DNA of 64,000 nucleotides from Roseovarius nubinhibens ISM (GTDB taxonomy: Bacteria; Pseudomonadota; Alphaproteobacteria; Rhodobacterales; Rhodobacteraceae). Below the pieces are notes generated by a model. That model saw only the letters and a program-made list of their open reading frames with translations. It had not been told where the DNA came from and did not search any database. Of this stretch, positions 18,486 through 27,347 are shown piece by piece (within the stretch, counting starts at the first letter, position 1; the number at the start of each line of letters is the position of its first letter). Location: NCBI RefSeq assembly GCF_000152625.1, contig NZ_CH724156.1:2720602-2784601 (forward strand). The letters are read 5' to 3'. A program made the position numbers and the translations under genes.

Positions 18486-19567
18486 GTCGCGGCTCCCAGC
18501 TCGAGGGTCAGACCGGGCCGGATCACCCCGCCCACCGCCGGAATTTCGCGCCCCGCGCCAAGCTGCCGGGTGAGCGCATCATAGCGCCCGCCGGTGGCCA
18601 CAGGCGGCAGATCGGGCCGCCCCGGCGCGGTAAAGCCAAAGACGAACCCGTCGTAATATTCCATCTGCGTGCGCCCGTAAGAGGCCTCAAAGGGCAGGGC
18701 GGCGGCATCGATCCCCTGCGCGCCAATGGCCTCAAGCCGCGCGGCAAACCGCGTCACCGCCGGGGCAATGGCCGGCAGATCGACCGCAATATCGCGCAGC
18801 TGTTCGAGCGCATCCTCGGACGCGCCGCGCACCGCCAACAGCGCCTCGATCAGCGCCACATCGTTTTCCGACAGGGGCGGCATCGCCGCATCCTCGCGCA
18901 GCGCCGCAATCCGCGCCGCGACCTCTTCGGGCCCGCGCAGCCCGATCATCGGCCCCGCCGCCGCCATCGGGTCTTTCGCCGCCAGAAGCTCGGCCCGCGA
19001 GGCCGGCACCGGCGCGCGGCCCGAAAACCGCTCGATCAGCGCCCGGAACCGGCGCGGCCGCCAGATATGACGGCGCAGCGCCGCCTTGCGCCGCTCGCTC
19101 GTCTCAAGCCCATCGACCGCCGCCATCAGAATGCCGATATCGCCCGTCGCGGGCTGTAGCCCCAAGGGCGCCAAGAGCGCGTGAAAGGTCGAAAACACCT
19201 CGGCGTCGGACCGCGCCGCATCGTCGCGGGCAAAGATCTCGAACCCCACCTGAATATATTCATTGGCGCGGTCGGCATCGTCTTCCTGCCGCCGGAACAC
19301 CTCGCCCGCATAGGTATAGCGTGCCGGCTCCGCCCCATGCGCCATATGCATCTGCACCACCGGCACGGTGAAATCGGGGCGCAGCATCTGCTCGCCGCGC
19401 AGCGCGTCCGAGGTGATATAGGCCCGCGCCCGGATATCCTCGCCATAGAGGTCGAGAAGCGTGCCGGCCGGTTGCAGCACGGCGGTTTCGACGGGCAGGG
19501 CGCCGGCGGCTTCGAACTGGCCGCGCAGACGGGCGGCCTCGGCCAATATGGCGGCGCGATCGGGCAT
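18482..19567 (-). CDS. hisZ: ATP phosphoribosyltransferase regulatory subunit HisZ
   Basis: 361-residue paralogue of the histidyl-tRNA synthetase catalytic domain that activates short HisG and mediates histidine feedback. Class II-like segments are seen (PDFTVPVVQMHM, YTYAGEVFRRQ, GGRYDALTRQLG). It overlaps hisS by 1 bp and hisG by 4 bp. Confidence 0.94.
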   Translation of the reverse strand: MPDRAAILAEAARLRGQFEAAGALPVETAVLQPAGTLLDLYGEDIRARAYITSDALRGEQMLRPDFTVPVVQMHMAHGAEPARYTYAGEVFRRQEDDADRANEYIQVGFEIFARDDAARSDAEVFSTFHALLAPLGLQPATGDIGILMAAVDGLETSERRKAALRRHIWRPRRFRALIERFSGRAPVPASRAELLAAKDPMAAAGPMIGLRGPEEVAARIAALREDAAMPPLSENDVALIEALLAVRGASEDALEQLRDIAVDLPAIAPAVTRFAARLEAIGAQGIDAAALPFEASYGRTQMEYYDGFVFGFTAPGRPDLPPVATGGRYDALTRQLGAGREIPAVGGVIRPGLTLELGAAT

Positions 19568-21054
19568 CAGCTGTGGCTTTCGATGATCTCACGGGTGCGC
19601 GCGACAAGATCGCCCCGCGCCACTTCGAATTGCGACGGGCGCTCTTTCCACTCTTCGAGCGTGGCGTTCTCGGCAATCTGCGCCCCAAGGATCAGATCCT
19701 TGAGCATGATCACGCCTTTATCGAGTTCGTCACCGCCCTGAATGACCGCCACCGGCGATCCGCGCTTGTCCGCGTATTTGAGCTGGTTGCCGAAATTCTT
19801 CGGATTGCCGAGATAAACCTCGGCGCGGATACCGGCACTGCGCAGCTCCGACACCATCGCCTGATAATCGGCCATCCGCTCGCGATCCATCACGGTCACG
19901 ATCACCGGCCCCTGGCCCTCGCGGCTGACCCGGCCCTTGGCCCGCAGCGCCGCCAGCAGCCGGTCAACCCCGATGGAAATCCCCACCGCCGGCACCTTCT
20001 GCCCGGTGAACCGCGCCACCAGATCATCATAGCGCCCGCCACCCGCGACCGAGCCGAACTGCCGCTTGCGGCCCTTCTCGTCGAGAATTTCAAAGGTCAG
20101 CTCGGCCTCGAACACCGGCCCGGTGTAATAGCCAAGACCGCGCACCACCGAGGGATCGATCACGATCCGGTCCGCGCCATAGCCCTGCGCGGTCAGCAGT
20201 TCGCCGATCTGCTCCAACTCGGCAATGCCCTCCTGGCCCACTTTGCTGTCCCCCACGGCGGCCCGCAGGTTGGCAATGGTGCCCGCCGCATCCGCCGCTT
20301 TAGAGGTCAGGAACGCCAGCACCGGCGCAGCCTGATCCTCGCTCAGGCCCACCCCGTCGATGAATGCGCCAGAGTTATCGAGACGCCCTTTGGTCAGCAG
20401 CTCGCGCACGCCGGCCTCGCCGACCTTGTCGAACTTGTCGATGGTGCGCAGTACATTGTCGTGGGTGATTTGGTCTTCGCGCGGCCCTATCGCCTCGAGC
20501 ACCCCGTTGAGCACTTTGCGGTTGTTGATCCGCACCAGGTAATCACCGCGCGGAATGCCCACCTCTTCGAGCGTGTCCGACAGCATCGCGCAGATCTCGG
20601 CATCCGCCGCCATCGAGGCGGTGCCGACCGTGTCCGCGTCGCATTGATAGAACTGGCGGAAGCGGCCCGGTCCGGGCTTTTCATTGCGCCATACCGGCCC
20701 CATCGCATAGCGGCGATAGAGGGTGGGCAGGTCATTGCGGTGCTGGGCATAGACCCGCGCCAGCGGCGCCGTCAGATCATAGCGCAGCGCCAGCCAGTCG
20801 CCCTTGTCATTGTCATCGGCTTCCTGCCAGGCAAAGACGCCCTCATTCGGCCGGTCCACATCGGGAAGGAACTTGCCCAGCGCCTCGACCGTCTCCACCG
20901 CCGAGCTTTCCAGCGCGTCGAACCCGTAGCGATGATAGACCGCCGCGATCCCGTCGAGCATCTCCTTGCGCTGCGTCACATCGCTGCCGAAATAATCGGT
21001 GAAACCCTTGGGCGTTTCTGCCTTGGGGCGCGGGGTTTTCTTGGGTTTGGCCAT
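19567..21054 (-). CDS. hisS: Histidyl-tRNA synthetase
   Basis: 495 residues. Class II aminoacyl-tRNA synthetase: motif 2 region ([23 protein letters not shown]), the histidine A loop ([18 protein letters not shown]) and motif 3 ([19 protein letters not shown]), followed by the anticodon-binding domain. It heads a hisS-hisZ-hisG transcription unit in which the enzyme and its catalytically inactive paralogue are adjacent. Diverges from slyX. Confidence 0.96.
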   Translation of the reverse strand: MAKPKKTPRPKAETPKGFTDYFGSDVTQRKEMLDGIAAVYHRYGFDALESSAVETVEALGKFLPDVDRPNEGVFAWQEADDNDKGDWLALRYDLTAPLARVYAQHRNDLPTLYRRYAMGPVWRNEKPGPGRFRQFYQCDADTVGTASMAADAEICAMLSDTLEEVGIPRGDYLVRINNRKVLNGVLEAIGPREDQITHDNVLRTIDKFDKVGEAGVRELLTKGRLDNSGAFIDGVGLSEDQAAPVLAFLTSKAADAAGTIANLRAAVGDSKVGQEGIAELEQIGELLTAQGYGADRIVIDPSVVRGLGYYTGPVFEAELTFEILDEKGRKRQFGSVAGGGRYDDLVARFTGQKVPAVGISIGVDRLLAALRAKGRVSREGQGPVIVTVMDRERMADYQAMVSELRSAGIRAEVYLGNPKNFGNQLKYADKRGSPVAVIQGGDELDKGVIMLKDLILGAQIAENATLEEWKERPSQFEVARGDLVARTREIIESHS

Positions 21055-21208
21055 CGGGCGTCTGTCCTTGCCGAAACGTCGTTGCGCGCGGTCTAGCGGA
21101 TGGCTGGCGCGGGGGCAAGGCGAGGGTGGCTTGCGGGGCCGTCTCTGCGGCGTCTCCGCAGCTCCGCTGGGACTTGCCAGAGCCTCCGGATCGGCCTAGT
21201 GGAGGGGC

Positions 21209-21403
21209 ATGGAGCATCTCGAAGAAACCATCGCGCATCTCACCCGGCAGGTCGATGACCTCTCGGATGTGGTGGCGCATCAGCAAGATCAGATCGACCG
21301 GCTGAGCCTCTTCGTCGACAAGCTGATGGAGCGCGAACGCGCCCGCGCCGCCGAAGGCACCGGCGGCATTGTCCTCGGCGACGAGCGACCGCCGCATTAC
21401 TGA
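21209..21403 (+). CDS. slyX: SlyX family protein
   Basis: 64 residues, a short heptad-rich coiled coil (EETIAHLTRQVDDLSDVVAHQQDQIDRL, split here only by description) ending in the conserved PPHY of SlyX proteins. Function unknown in any organism. Its last seven codons and stop coincide with the first units of an 11-bp repeat array. Confidence 0.88.
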   Translation: MEHLEETIAHLTRQVDDLSDVVAHQQDQIDRLSLFVDKLMERERARAAEGTGGIVLGDERPPHY

Positions 21404-21429
21404 CGCGATACCGACGGGTTACCGACGAA
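21386..21429 (+). repeat. 11-bp phased array A1 (four units)
   Basis: Four consecutive 11-bp units: CGACCGCCGCA, TTACTGACGCG, ATACCGACGGG, TTACCGACGAA. All fit NNACYGWCGNN or differ from it by one base; A3, C4, G6 and C8 are invariant. The first two units overlap the slyX 3' end, including its stop codon. Confidence 0.7.
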
Positions 21430-21480
21430 GCGCTTTTTCGCACATTCGGTGGGAAAAGCGGGCGATATGTGCGCCTGTCG

Positions 21481-21524
21481 CCACAGTCGTAATACCGTCG
21501 TTTTACCGACAGGGTACCGACCCA
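21481..21524 (+). repeat. 11-bp phased array A2 (four units)
   Basis: Units CCACAGTCGTA, ATACCGTCGTT, TTACCGACAGG and GTACCGACCCA. Aligned end to end, this 44-bp block closely matches array B read on the minus strand, including the degenerate first unit. Between A1 and A2 lie nested inverted repeats (GCACAT/ATGTGC and CGCTTTT/AAAAGCG). Confidence 0.8.
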
Positions 21525-21543
21525 CCAAAAGCCCATAAAGAAA

Positions 21544-21566
21544 CCGGCCCACCAAGGGTGGACCGG
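21544..21566 (-). terminator. Terminator of the outer-membrane protein gene
   Basis: A 10-bp stem with loop CTT (on the minus strand CCGGTCCACC / GGTGGGCCGG, one U-G wobble) is followed by TTTCTTTATGGGCTTTT. It lies 30 bp past the stop of the barrel protein gene. Confidence 0.75.
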
Positions 21567-21595
21567 CTCCTGTCTTCCTAATGATCAGAGACTGA

Positions 21596-22180
21596 TCAGA
21601 AGCGGAAGTTGACCTTGGCTTGGTAGGTCATCGCTTCGACGTCGGTGGTGGTGCCACCCACGTTTTCGAACTCGTGGTAGAGCGCTTCACCGCCCACCGA
21701 GATGTTCTGCGAGACCATGTGCTCATAGCCTGCGCCAACGAAATAACCGTCTTCGCTGCCGGTGGTGTTGGTGTCAGCTTGCGCATAACCGCCGGTGCCG
21801 TAGATCAGGCCATTGCCGACCTTGTAACCCGCGCGGAGCTTGGCACGGAACACGTTCTCGAGGTTGGTGCCGCCACCGAGGTTGATGTCGGCAAAGTCAT
21901 AGTCGAGACCGCCACCGAGAACCCAGCTGCCCAGGTCGTAATCGTAGCCAGCGCTGATACCGCCGATGACGTCATCGCCATTCAGCGCGCCATTCGAGGA
22001 CACATCGCCATAGCCGAGCTGGGCACCGCCGTAGAAACCGGTCCAGTCAGGCGACGCGGGCGCAACAGGCGCGGGGGCCACGGCCACCGGCTGTTCGACC
22101 ACGGGGGCCGAGATGTTGCCAGCATAGGCAGGTGCGGTGATGGCGAGGCCTGCTGCGATAGTTGTAAGTGCCTTATACAT
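21596..22180 (-). CDS. Outer-membrane beta-barrel protein (OmpA/Omp25-like)
   Basis: 194 residues with a signal peptide (MYKALTTIAAGLAITAPAYA), a short proline/valine linker, then DWTGFYGGAQLGYG and alternating strands ending in the terminal aromatic VNFRF expected of a barrel inserted by BamA. Eight strands are likely. The start at 22180 has AGGAGG at a good distance. Its codon choice (few rare codons, AAG/GGT/CTG) looks like that of an abundant protein. Confidence 0.88.
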   Translation of the reverse strand: MYKALTTIAAGLAITAPAYAGNISAPVVEQPVAVAPAPVAPASPDWTGFYGGAQLGYGDVSSNGALNGDDVIGGISAGYDYDLGSWVLGGGLDYDFADINLGGGTNLENVFRAKLRAGYKVGNGLIYGTGGYAQADTNTTGSEDGYFVGAGYEHMVSQNISVGGEALYHEFENVGGTTTDVEAMTYQAKVNFRF

Positions 22181-22445
22181 GGAGTGATCCTCCTGATCTT
22201 TCTCTGTGTTCAAGCGCCGGGTGTAGACGGCGCAGATTGTTCGATCGGGCTGATGGTTCATCCCTCATCCGATGTTGGGGAAATCGGTCTCGGCGGGGGA
22301 AAGTTCCAGAGGGGATGTTTTGATCGGCGCAACGTTGCTCAAAAGCCACGCACGCTTCGGCGGAAATTGGCCTTCGACTGTGCGAACAAGTAGATGTGAT
22401 CGCCCGTGCCCTTGTAACGGCAAAATGACAGGGCCGACAAAGGGC

Positions 22446-22880
22446 TTAAATCACCCCGATATCCGCCAGCGCCGCCGAGAGATCGGCAGGCAGCGCATCA
22501 TCGCCCTCACGCGCCTCGGTGAGATCGCCCGGCGCATCCCCCGGCGCCAGATAGCGCCAGCCCTGAAACGGCCGTTTGCGGGCGGTATGGGTGCGGATGA
22601 TCTCGGGCGCGAGGATGATCGCACAGCGGCGAATCCCGTCCTCGCCGATCACCTCATCGAGCCGCAGAATGGTCTGGCGGCATTGGATATGTCCTTGAAT
22701 CACCCAATAGATCGAGCCGCCGCGCAGCAGCTGATCTTCGCGCTTGGGCCACATGCGGGTGACATGGCGCGCCACATCATCGCCGCGCTCGGCCCGCCGC
22801 GCCGCCTGCCATGCGGCGAGGTCCTCGACACTGGTGGTGCCAACGCTCAGCTTGATCAGATTGGTAAAGTCCTGCGCCAC
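22446..22880 (-). CDS. DUF1489 family protein
   Basis: 144 residues recognised from NLIKLSVGTTSVEDLAAWQ at the N-terminus and the central WPKREDQLLRGGSIYWVIQG. Conserved across alphaproteobacteria with no known function. Stands alone between the barrel protein and the amidohydrolase. Confidence 0.85.
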   Translation of the reverse strand: MAQDFTNLIKLSVGTTSVEDLAAWQAARRAERGDDVARHVTRMWPKREDQLLRGGSIYWVIQGHIQCRQTILRLDEVIGEDGIRRCAIILAPEIIRTHTARKRPFQGWRYLAPGDAPGDLTEAREGDDALPADLSAALADIGVI

Positions 22881-22945
22881 AGCCCGCCCCGCGATTTCGG
22901 TGATGGGGGCAAGTATGGGCTTTGCGCGGGGAAGTTCAAGCCGCG

Positions 22946-23734
22946 CTAGCCCGCCAGCCGATGCGCCAGATCATAACTCATCTGCTGTTCGAACTGGGTA
23001 AAGGGCCAGTCGCTGCCCCAGATCAGCCGGTCATCGCCGAGATGCTCGGCCAGCAGGTCGCGCAGCGGCGCCATGCGGGCCACATCCTTGGAACGGTCGG
23101 CGCGCGGGTGGACCCGGTAGACCGCCGAGGTCTTGACCCAGAGCCGGTCGCGCGGCTGATCGAGGATCGCCCGCAGCCCGTCATTGTTCTTGGTCGAGGT
23201 CACCAGCCCGTAATGGTCGAGCACCACTTTCGAATAGCGGCGCATGAACTCGGGCAGCAGCCGGGGCAGGTGCTGTTCCTCTACATGCAGCTCGATATGC
23301 CAGCCAAGGCTGTCGACGGCGCTCAGGAGCGGCTGCCAAAGCCCGTGATCGAATCCATCCGCCCGGCGCAGAAGGTTGAGCCGCAGCCCGGTGATTCCCC
23401 GCGCGGCCAGCGCCTTCAGCGCGCCGAGATCCGGCGCAAAGCCGGGATCGAGCACCACAACGCCGCGAAAACAGAGATCGTCGCGCCCCTGCAACGCGTC
23501 CAGCGTCTCGAGCATGTAACTGTTGTCGGAGCCATAGAAACTTGGCTGAACGAGCAGCGCGCCGCGCAGGTTGAAGGCCTTGAGATGGCTGCACAATTCC
23601 TCGGGCGTCGCGTCATAGCCGGGGGTGTAGCGGCGCCCCTCGGCCATGGGCCGCCCCACGTCGAAGACGTGGCAATGACCGTCAAACCGCCCCTCGGGCA
23701 GCTCCATCAAGCTATGTAGTCCAGTGGCGATCAT
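22946..23734 (-). CDS. Amidohydrolase_2 family (PDC hydrolase-like) metal-dependent hydrolase
   Basis: 262 residues. A TIM-barrel hydrolase: FDGHCHVFD supplies the HxH pair, with ELHVEE, VVLDHYG and IWGSDWP (final aspartate) in order, as in 2-pyrone-4,6-dicarboxylate lactonase and sugar-lactonase relatives. The start at 23734 follows AAGGAGG. It diverges from the GntR/TRAP genes across a symmetric operator, so it probably acts on the compound that TRAP system imports, or on a derivative. Confidence 0.85.
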   Translation of the reverse strand: MIATGLHSLMELPEGRFDGHCHVFDVGRPMAEGRRYTPGYDATPEELCSHLKAFNLRGALLVQPSFYGSDNSYMLETLDALQGRDDLCFRGVVVLDPGFAPDLGALKALAARGITGLRLNLLRRADGFDHGLWQPLLSAVDSLGWHIELHVEEQHLPRLLPEFMRRYSKVVLDHYGLVTSTKNNDGLRAILDQPRDRLWVKTSAVYRVHPRADRSKDVARMAPLRDLLAEHLGDDRLIWGSDWPFTQFEQQMSYDLAHRLAG

Positions 23735-23739
23735 AACGT

Positions 23740-23787
23740 CCTCCTTGACACATATAGTTCTATATAGAAGTATAGCTGTCAAGGAGG
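23740..23787. promoter_or_regulatory. 48-bp dyad between amidohydrolase and gntR
   Basis: The two 24-base halves match at 21 positions around centre 23763.5. The core TTCTATATAGAA is a perfect palindrome, and the outer CCTCCTTGACA/TGTCAAGGAGG arms are the ribosome binding sites of the two divergent genes. Probably the operator of the adjacent GntR protein. Confidence 0.75.
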
Positions 23788-23795
23788 AGACTGGC

Positions 23796-24533
23796 ATGAC
23801 CCAAGCTGTACTCGCGGGCGACGACCGCATTCCGATTTATCAACGCCTGGCCGATGTGCTGCGCCAAAGCGTGATCGACGGGCAGGTAAAGCCGGGCGAC
23901 CGGGTGCCGTCGGAAAACGTGCTGGCCGAGGATTACGGTCTGGCCGCGGGCACCGTGCGCAAGGCCCTCGATGTTCTGGTCTCCGAAGGCGTGTTCGAAC
24001 GGTTTCAGGGCCGCGGCACCTTTGTCCGCCGCCCAAGCTTCGACGCCTCGCTGTTCCGGTTCTTCCGCTTCCGCAGCCCCGAGGGCGAATATTCCGTCCC
24101 CGAGAGCCGCATCCTGCGCCGTGAGGTCGAGCCGATGCCGGGCCATGTGGCGCAGGCGCTCGAGCGGCCCGAAGGGGTGCCGGGGATTTCCATGTCGCGC
24201 CTGCGTTTGCAGGATGATGTGCCGACGGTGGCCGAAGAAATCTGGCTCGCACATGAGCCGTTCCGCGCCTTTGCCGAGATGCCCACGGGCGAGATCGGCG
24301 ATCTGCTCTATCCGGTCTATGACCGGGTCTGTGGGCAACTCGTGGCGCGGGCCGATGAAACATTGACTGTCGAGGCCGCCAGCCCCGAGACCGCGCGCCT
24401 CTTGCGCGTGGCCGAGGGGACGCCGATCATCGTGATCGAACGGGTGGCCAAAGGCTATGACAACCGGCCCATCGAATGGCGCCGCTCGAGGGGACGGGCG
24501 GAGCAGTTCAGCTATCACACGGAGATCCGCTAA
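23796..24533 (+). CDS. GntR/HutC family transcriptional regulator
   Basis: 245 residues: an N-terminal winged helix (PIYQRLADVLRQSVIDGQ, then GDRVPSENVLAEDYGLAAGTVRKAL-type recognition region) and a C-terminal UTRA ligand-binding domain with the terminal PIEWRRSRGRAEQFSY. The start at 23796 is set by AAGGAGGAG. It lies directly before dctPQM and shares the symmetric divergent region with the amidohydrolase, so it is inferred to control both in response to the imported substrate. Confidence 0.92.
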   Translation: MTQAVLAGDDRIPIYQRLADVLRQSVIDGQVKPGDRVPSENVLAEDYGLAAGTVRKALDVLVSEGVFERFQGRGTFVRRPSFDASLFRFFRFRSPEGEYSVPESRILRREVEPMPGHVAQALERPEGVPGISMSRLRLQDDVPTVAEEIWLAHEPFRAFAEMPTGEIGDLLYPVYDRVCGQLVARADETLTVEAASPETARLLRVAEGTPIIVIERVAKGYDNRPIEWRRSRGRAEQFSYHTEIR

Positions 24534-24557
24534 GGCGGAGTAAGGGAGGAGACCCAA

Positions 24558-25535
24558 ATGACTTTTTACACCCGTATCGCGGGGGCCGCGCTCATGGCGT
24601 TTGGCGCCACAGGCACGCTCTGGGCCGAGGCCCGCGAAGTGCGCATCGCCAGCCATGTCTCGCATTTCTCGCCGCTGCACGCGCAGTCCGAACTGTTCGC
24701 TGCCGAGGTCGAAAAGCGCCTGCCGGGTCAGTTCGAGTTCAAGCTCTATCCGGGCGGTCAGCTCGGCAAGGAAAAGGACCTGATGACCAATGTGCAGGCC
24801 GGGTCGATCGAGATGATCAACGTGGCCTCGGGCGTGATGAAGCTCGACAAGAAGCTGGGCGTGTTCGATCTGCCTTGGCTCTTTGACGACCGCGCCCATG
24901 TGCGCCGCGCCATGGCGGCCGGGCTCGAGGATGCGATCCGCGCCCGGGTCGAAGAGGTCGGCAATGTGCAGGTGATCGGCGTCTATGAGAACGGCTTTCG
25001 CCATGTGATCAACACGCAGCGCGCCGTGGCCGAGCCCTTTGACCTTGAAGGTCTCAAAATCCGCATCTCGGGCGGCAAGTTCCGCCAGAGCGTGTTCCAG
25101 GACATGGGCGCCACCCCGCAAAAAGTGAGCTGGGGCGAGACCTTTACCGCGCTGCAATCGGGCGTCGTCGATGGCGCCGAGGCCGCGACCTATGGCTTCT
25201 ACGAGCAGAAACATTTCGAGGTGGCGAGCCACCTGTCGCTCACCAGCCATGTCTATACGCCGTCGTTCCTGCTCGCCTCCAATGCGTTCATGGAGAGCCT
25301 GACCGACGAGCAGCGCGCCGTCTTCCACGAAGTTGGCCGCGCGATCACCGATCAGGCCTATGAGGCGTCTGCGGCGCTGGAGACCAAGTATTTCGACGAG
25401 ATGAAAGACAAGCTCGAGATCAACGAGGTCGACCTCAAAGCCTTCAAAGAGGCCACATCGGCAAGCTATGACAGCTATGTCGAGGGGCAGGGCGACGACT
25501 ATCTCGTCTTTGTGCGCGACACTGCAGAGCAGTGA
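24558..25535 (+). CDS. dctP: TRAP transporter substrate-binding protein DctP
   Basis: 325-residue periplasmic receptor with signal peptide (AALMAFGATGTLWA) and DctP-family features: FDLEGLKIRISGGKFRQ with the ligand-carboxylate arginine, and WGETFTALQSGVVDGAEA. The ligand is probably an organic acid but is not identified. Overlaps dctQ by 4 bp. Confidence 0.92.
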   Translation: MTFYTRIAGAALMAFGATGTLWAEAREVRIASHVSHFSPLHAQSELFAAEVEKRLPGQFEFKLYPGGQLGKEKDLMTNVQAGSIEMINVASGVMKLDKKLGVFDLPWLFDDRAHVRRAMAAGLEDAIRARVEEVGNVQVIGVYENGFRHVINTQRAVAEPFDLEGLKIRISGGKFRQSVFQDMGATPQKVSWGETFTALQSGVVDGAEAATYGFYEQKHFEVASHLSLTSHVYTPSFLLASNAFMESLTDEQRAVFHEVGRAITDQAYEASAALETKYFDEMKDKLEINEVDLKAFKEATSASYDSYVEGQGDDYLVFVRDTAEQ

Positions 25536-26068
25536 TGCTGCGCCTCGTCGACAAGCTGGCCGAGGGCATCGCGATCCTGTGTTTCGTGGTGTCCTCAGGC
25601 TTTATCTTTCTCAACGTGCTGAACCGCTATCTGGTGCTCGGCCTGATGCGCGATTGGGCCAAGGACTATGAAGGCCTGCGCCCCGCCTATTTCGCGGTGC
25701 GCGATGTGCTGGGCGGGGTGGTGGTCACCGCCGATGAGGTGCCCGGGCTGCTTTTGGTCTGGGTCGCCTTTCTTGGCGCCTATCTCGCCATGCGGCGCGA
25801 GGGCCATATCGCCTTTGATCTCGTGCTCGACAATCTCAGCGATCGCTGGAAACGCGCGGCAGAGGGGCTCAACGCGGCGCTGATCCTCGGCTTTCTCATC
25901 ATGCTGTTCTGGCAATCGATCCGGATGATCCGGGTCTCTGGCGCGACCGAGATCGAAACCGCAGAGATCGCGCAAGGCTGGTTCATGCTGATCCTGCCGC
26001 TAGCGGCACTCTTGCTCGCCCTGGCCGCGATGACCCGGTTTCTCGCGCCGAAAGAGGATGAAACGTAA
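25532..26068 (+). CDS. dctQ: TRAP transporter small permease DctQ
   Basis: 178 residues with four hydrophobic segments and WVAFLGAYLAMRREGHIAFD, the conserved DctQ segment. The N-terminal loop (about residues 36-65) is somewhat longer than usual. Starts inside the dctP stop (ATGA) and ends in TAATG shared with dctM. Confidence 0.9.
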   Translation: MMLRLVDKLAEGIAILCFVVSSGFIFLNVLNRYLVLGLMRDWAKDYEGLRPAYFAVRDVLGGVVVTADEVPGLLLVWVAFLGAYLAMRREGHIAFDLVLDNLSDRWKRAAEGLNAALILGFLIMLFWQSIRMIRVSGATEIETAEIAQGWFMLILPLAALLLALAAMTRFLAPKEDET

Positions 26069-27327
26069 TGGTTTGGCTGGTTCTTCTCATCCTCATGCTG
26101 ATGATCTTCTTCGGCATGCCCATCGGCTTTGCCCTGATGATCACGGCGGCGATTGCCATGCTTCTATCGGGCATCGATCTGATCATGGCGCCGATCCAGA
26201 TGTTTTCGGGCGTCAATAAGGTGGTGCTGCTCGCCATCCCGCTCTTTATCTTCATGGGCGAGCTGATGGGCGCGACCTCGATTTCGGACCGGATCATCAA
26301 TCTGGCGCGCGCCCTTGTGGGCTGGATGCGCGGCGGGTTGGCGCATGTGAATGTCGTGACCTCGATGTTCATGGCCGAGATGTCCGGCTCGGCCGTGGCC
26401 GATGCCGCCGTCATGTCCAAGATCTTTGTGCCCTCGATGGAAAAGCAGGGCTATCCGCGCAGCTTTGCCGCCGCCGTCACCGCGACGAGCGCGACGCTCG
26501 GCATCATCATCCCGCCGTCGATCCCGATGGTGCTCTATGGGGTGACGACGAACACCTCGATCAAGGATCTCTTTGTCGCGGGGATCATTCCCGGTCTGAT
26601 CCTGGGCGGGGCGTTCATGATCACCAGCTATATCTTTGCCCGCAAGGAAGGCCATCCGGTCGACGCACAGTTCGAACTGCCGCGACTGGGCCGGGCGTTC
26701 AAGGCGGCGCTGGTGCCGCTGCTCATCCCGGTGCTGGTGGTGGGCGGTCTCATCGGCGGCTTTGTCACGCCGACCGAGGCGGCGACGCTCGGCGTGGTGG
26801 CCGCACTCATCTATGGCTGGCCCATTCGTCGCGATCTCGATTTCCGGCGGGTCTACGGGCTGGCTTCGGCCACGGTGCGGCAGACTTCGGTGGTGATGAT
26901 GATCATCGCCGGCTCGGCGGTGCTCGGTCAGTATCTCGCGAATGAGCAGATCCCGCAGAAAATCGCCAGCGGGCTTGGCGGGTTGACCGACAGTTTCTTC
27001 CTGCGGATGCTGCTGATCAATATCTTTCTGCTGCTTCTGGGCATGTTCCTGCACGCCTCGGCCGCGATCATCGTGGTGGTGCCGATGCTGCTACCGCTCA
27101 GCCGCGAGATGGGGATCGATCCGGTGCATTTCGGGGTGATCGTCTGTCTCAACCTCGGCATCGGTCAGCAGACCCCGCCAGTGGCCTCGGTGCTGCTCAC
27201 GGTCTGTTCGGCAACCGGGCTCAAGATCGAACAGGTGATGGGCTATTGCAAATGGTTTATCCTCGCGATGTTCGTCACGCTGATGATCGTGAGTTTCACA
27301 CCGCTGACTGCGCTGGCGCTGCTCTAG
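26068..27327 (+). CDS. dctM: TRAP transporter large permease DctM
   Basis: 419 residues and about twelve membrane segments, typical of DctM (FFGMPIGFALMITAAIAML, SGSAVADAAVMSKIFVPSM, IPPSIPMVLYG). Drives sodium- or proton-coupled uptake with DctPQ. Last gene of the gntR-dctPQM run. Confidence 0.94.
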   Translation: MVWLVLLILMLMIFFGMPIGFALMITAAIAMLLSGIDLIMAPIQMFSGVNKVVLLAIPLFIFMGELMGATSISDRIINLARALVGWMRGGLAHVNVVTSMFMAEMSGSAVADAAVMSKIFVPSMEKQGYPRSFAAAVTATSATLGIIIPPSIPMVLYGVTTNTSIKDLFVAGIIPGLILGGAFMITSYIFARKEGHPVDAQFELPRLGRAFKAALVPLLIPVLVVGGLIGGFVTPTEAATLGVVAALIYGWPIRRDLDFRRVYGLASATVRQTSVVMMIIAGSAVLGQYLANEQIPQKIASGLGGLTDSFFLRMLLINIFLLLLGMFLHASAAIIVVVPMLLPLSREMGIDPVHFGVIVCLNLGIGQQTPPVASVLLTVCSATGLKIEQVMGYCKWFILAMFVTLMIVSFTPLTALALL

Positions 27328-27347
27328 GCCAGAGGCACATGCAACGA

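Noticed and set aside
21386..21524. CRISPR array
   Set aside because: Units are 11 bp, directly adjacent and without spacers, and no cas gene is present.
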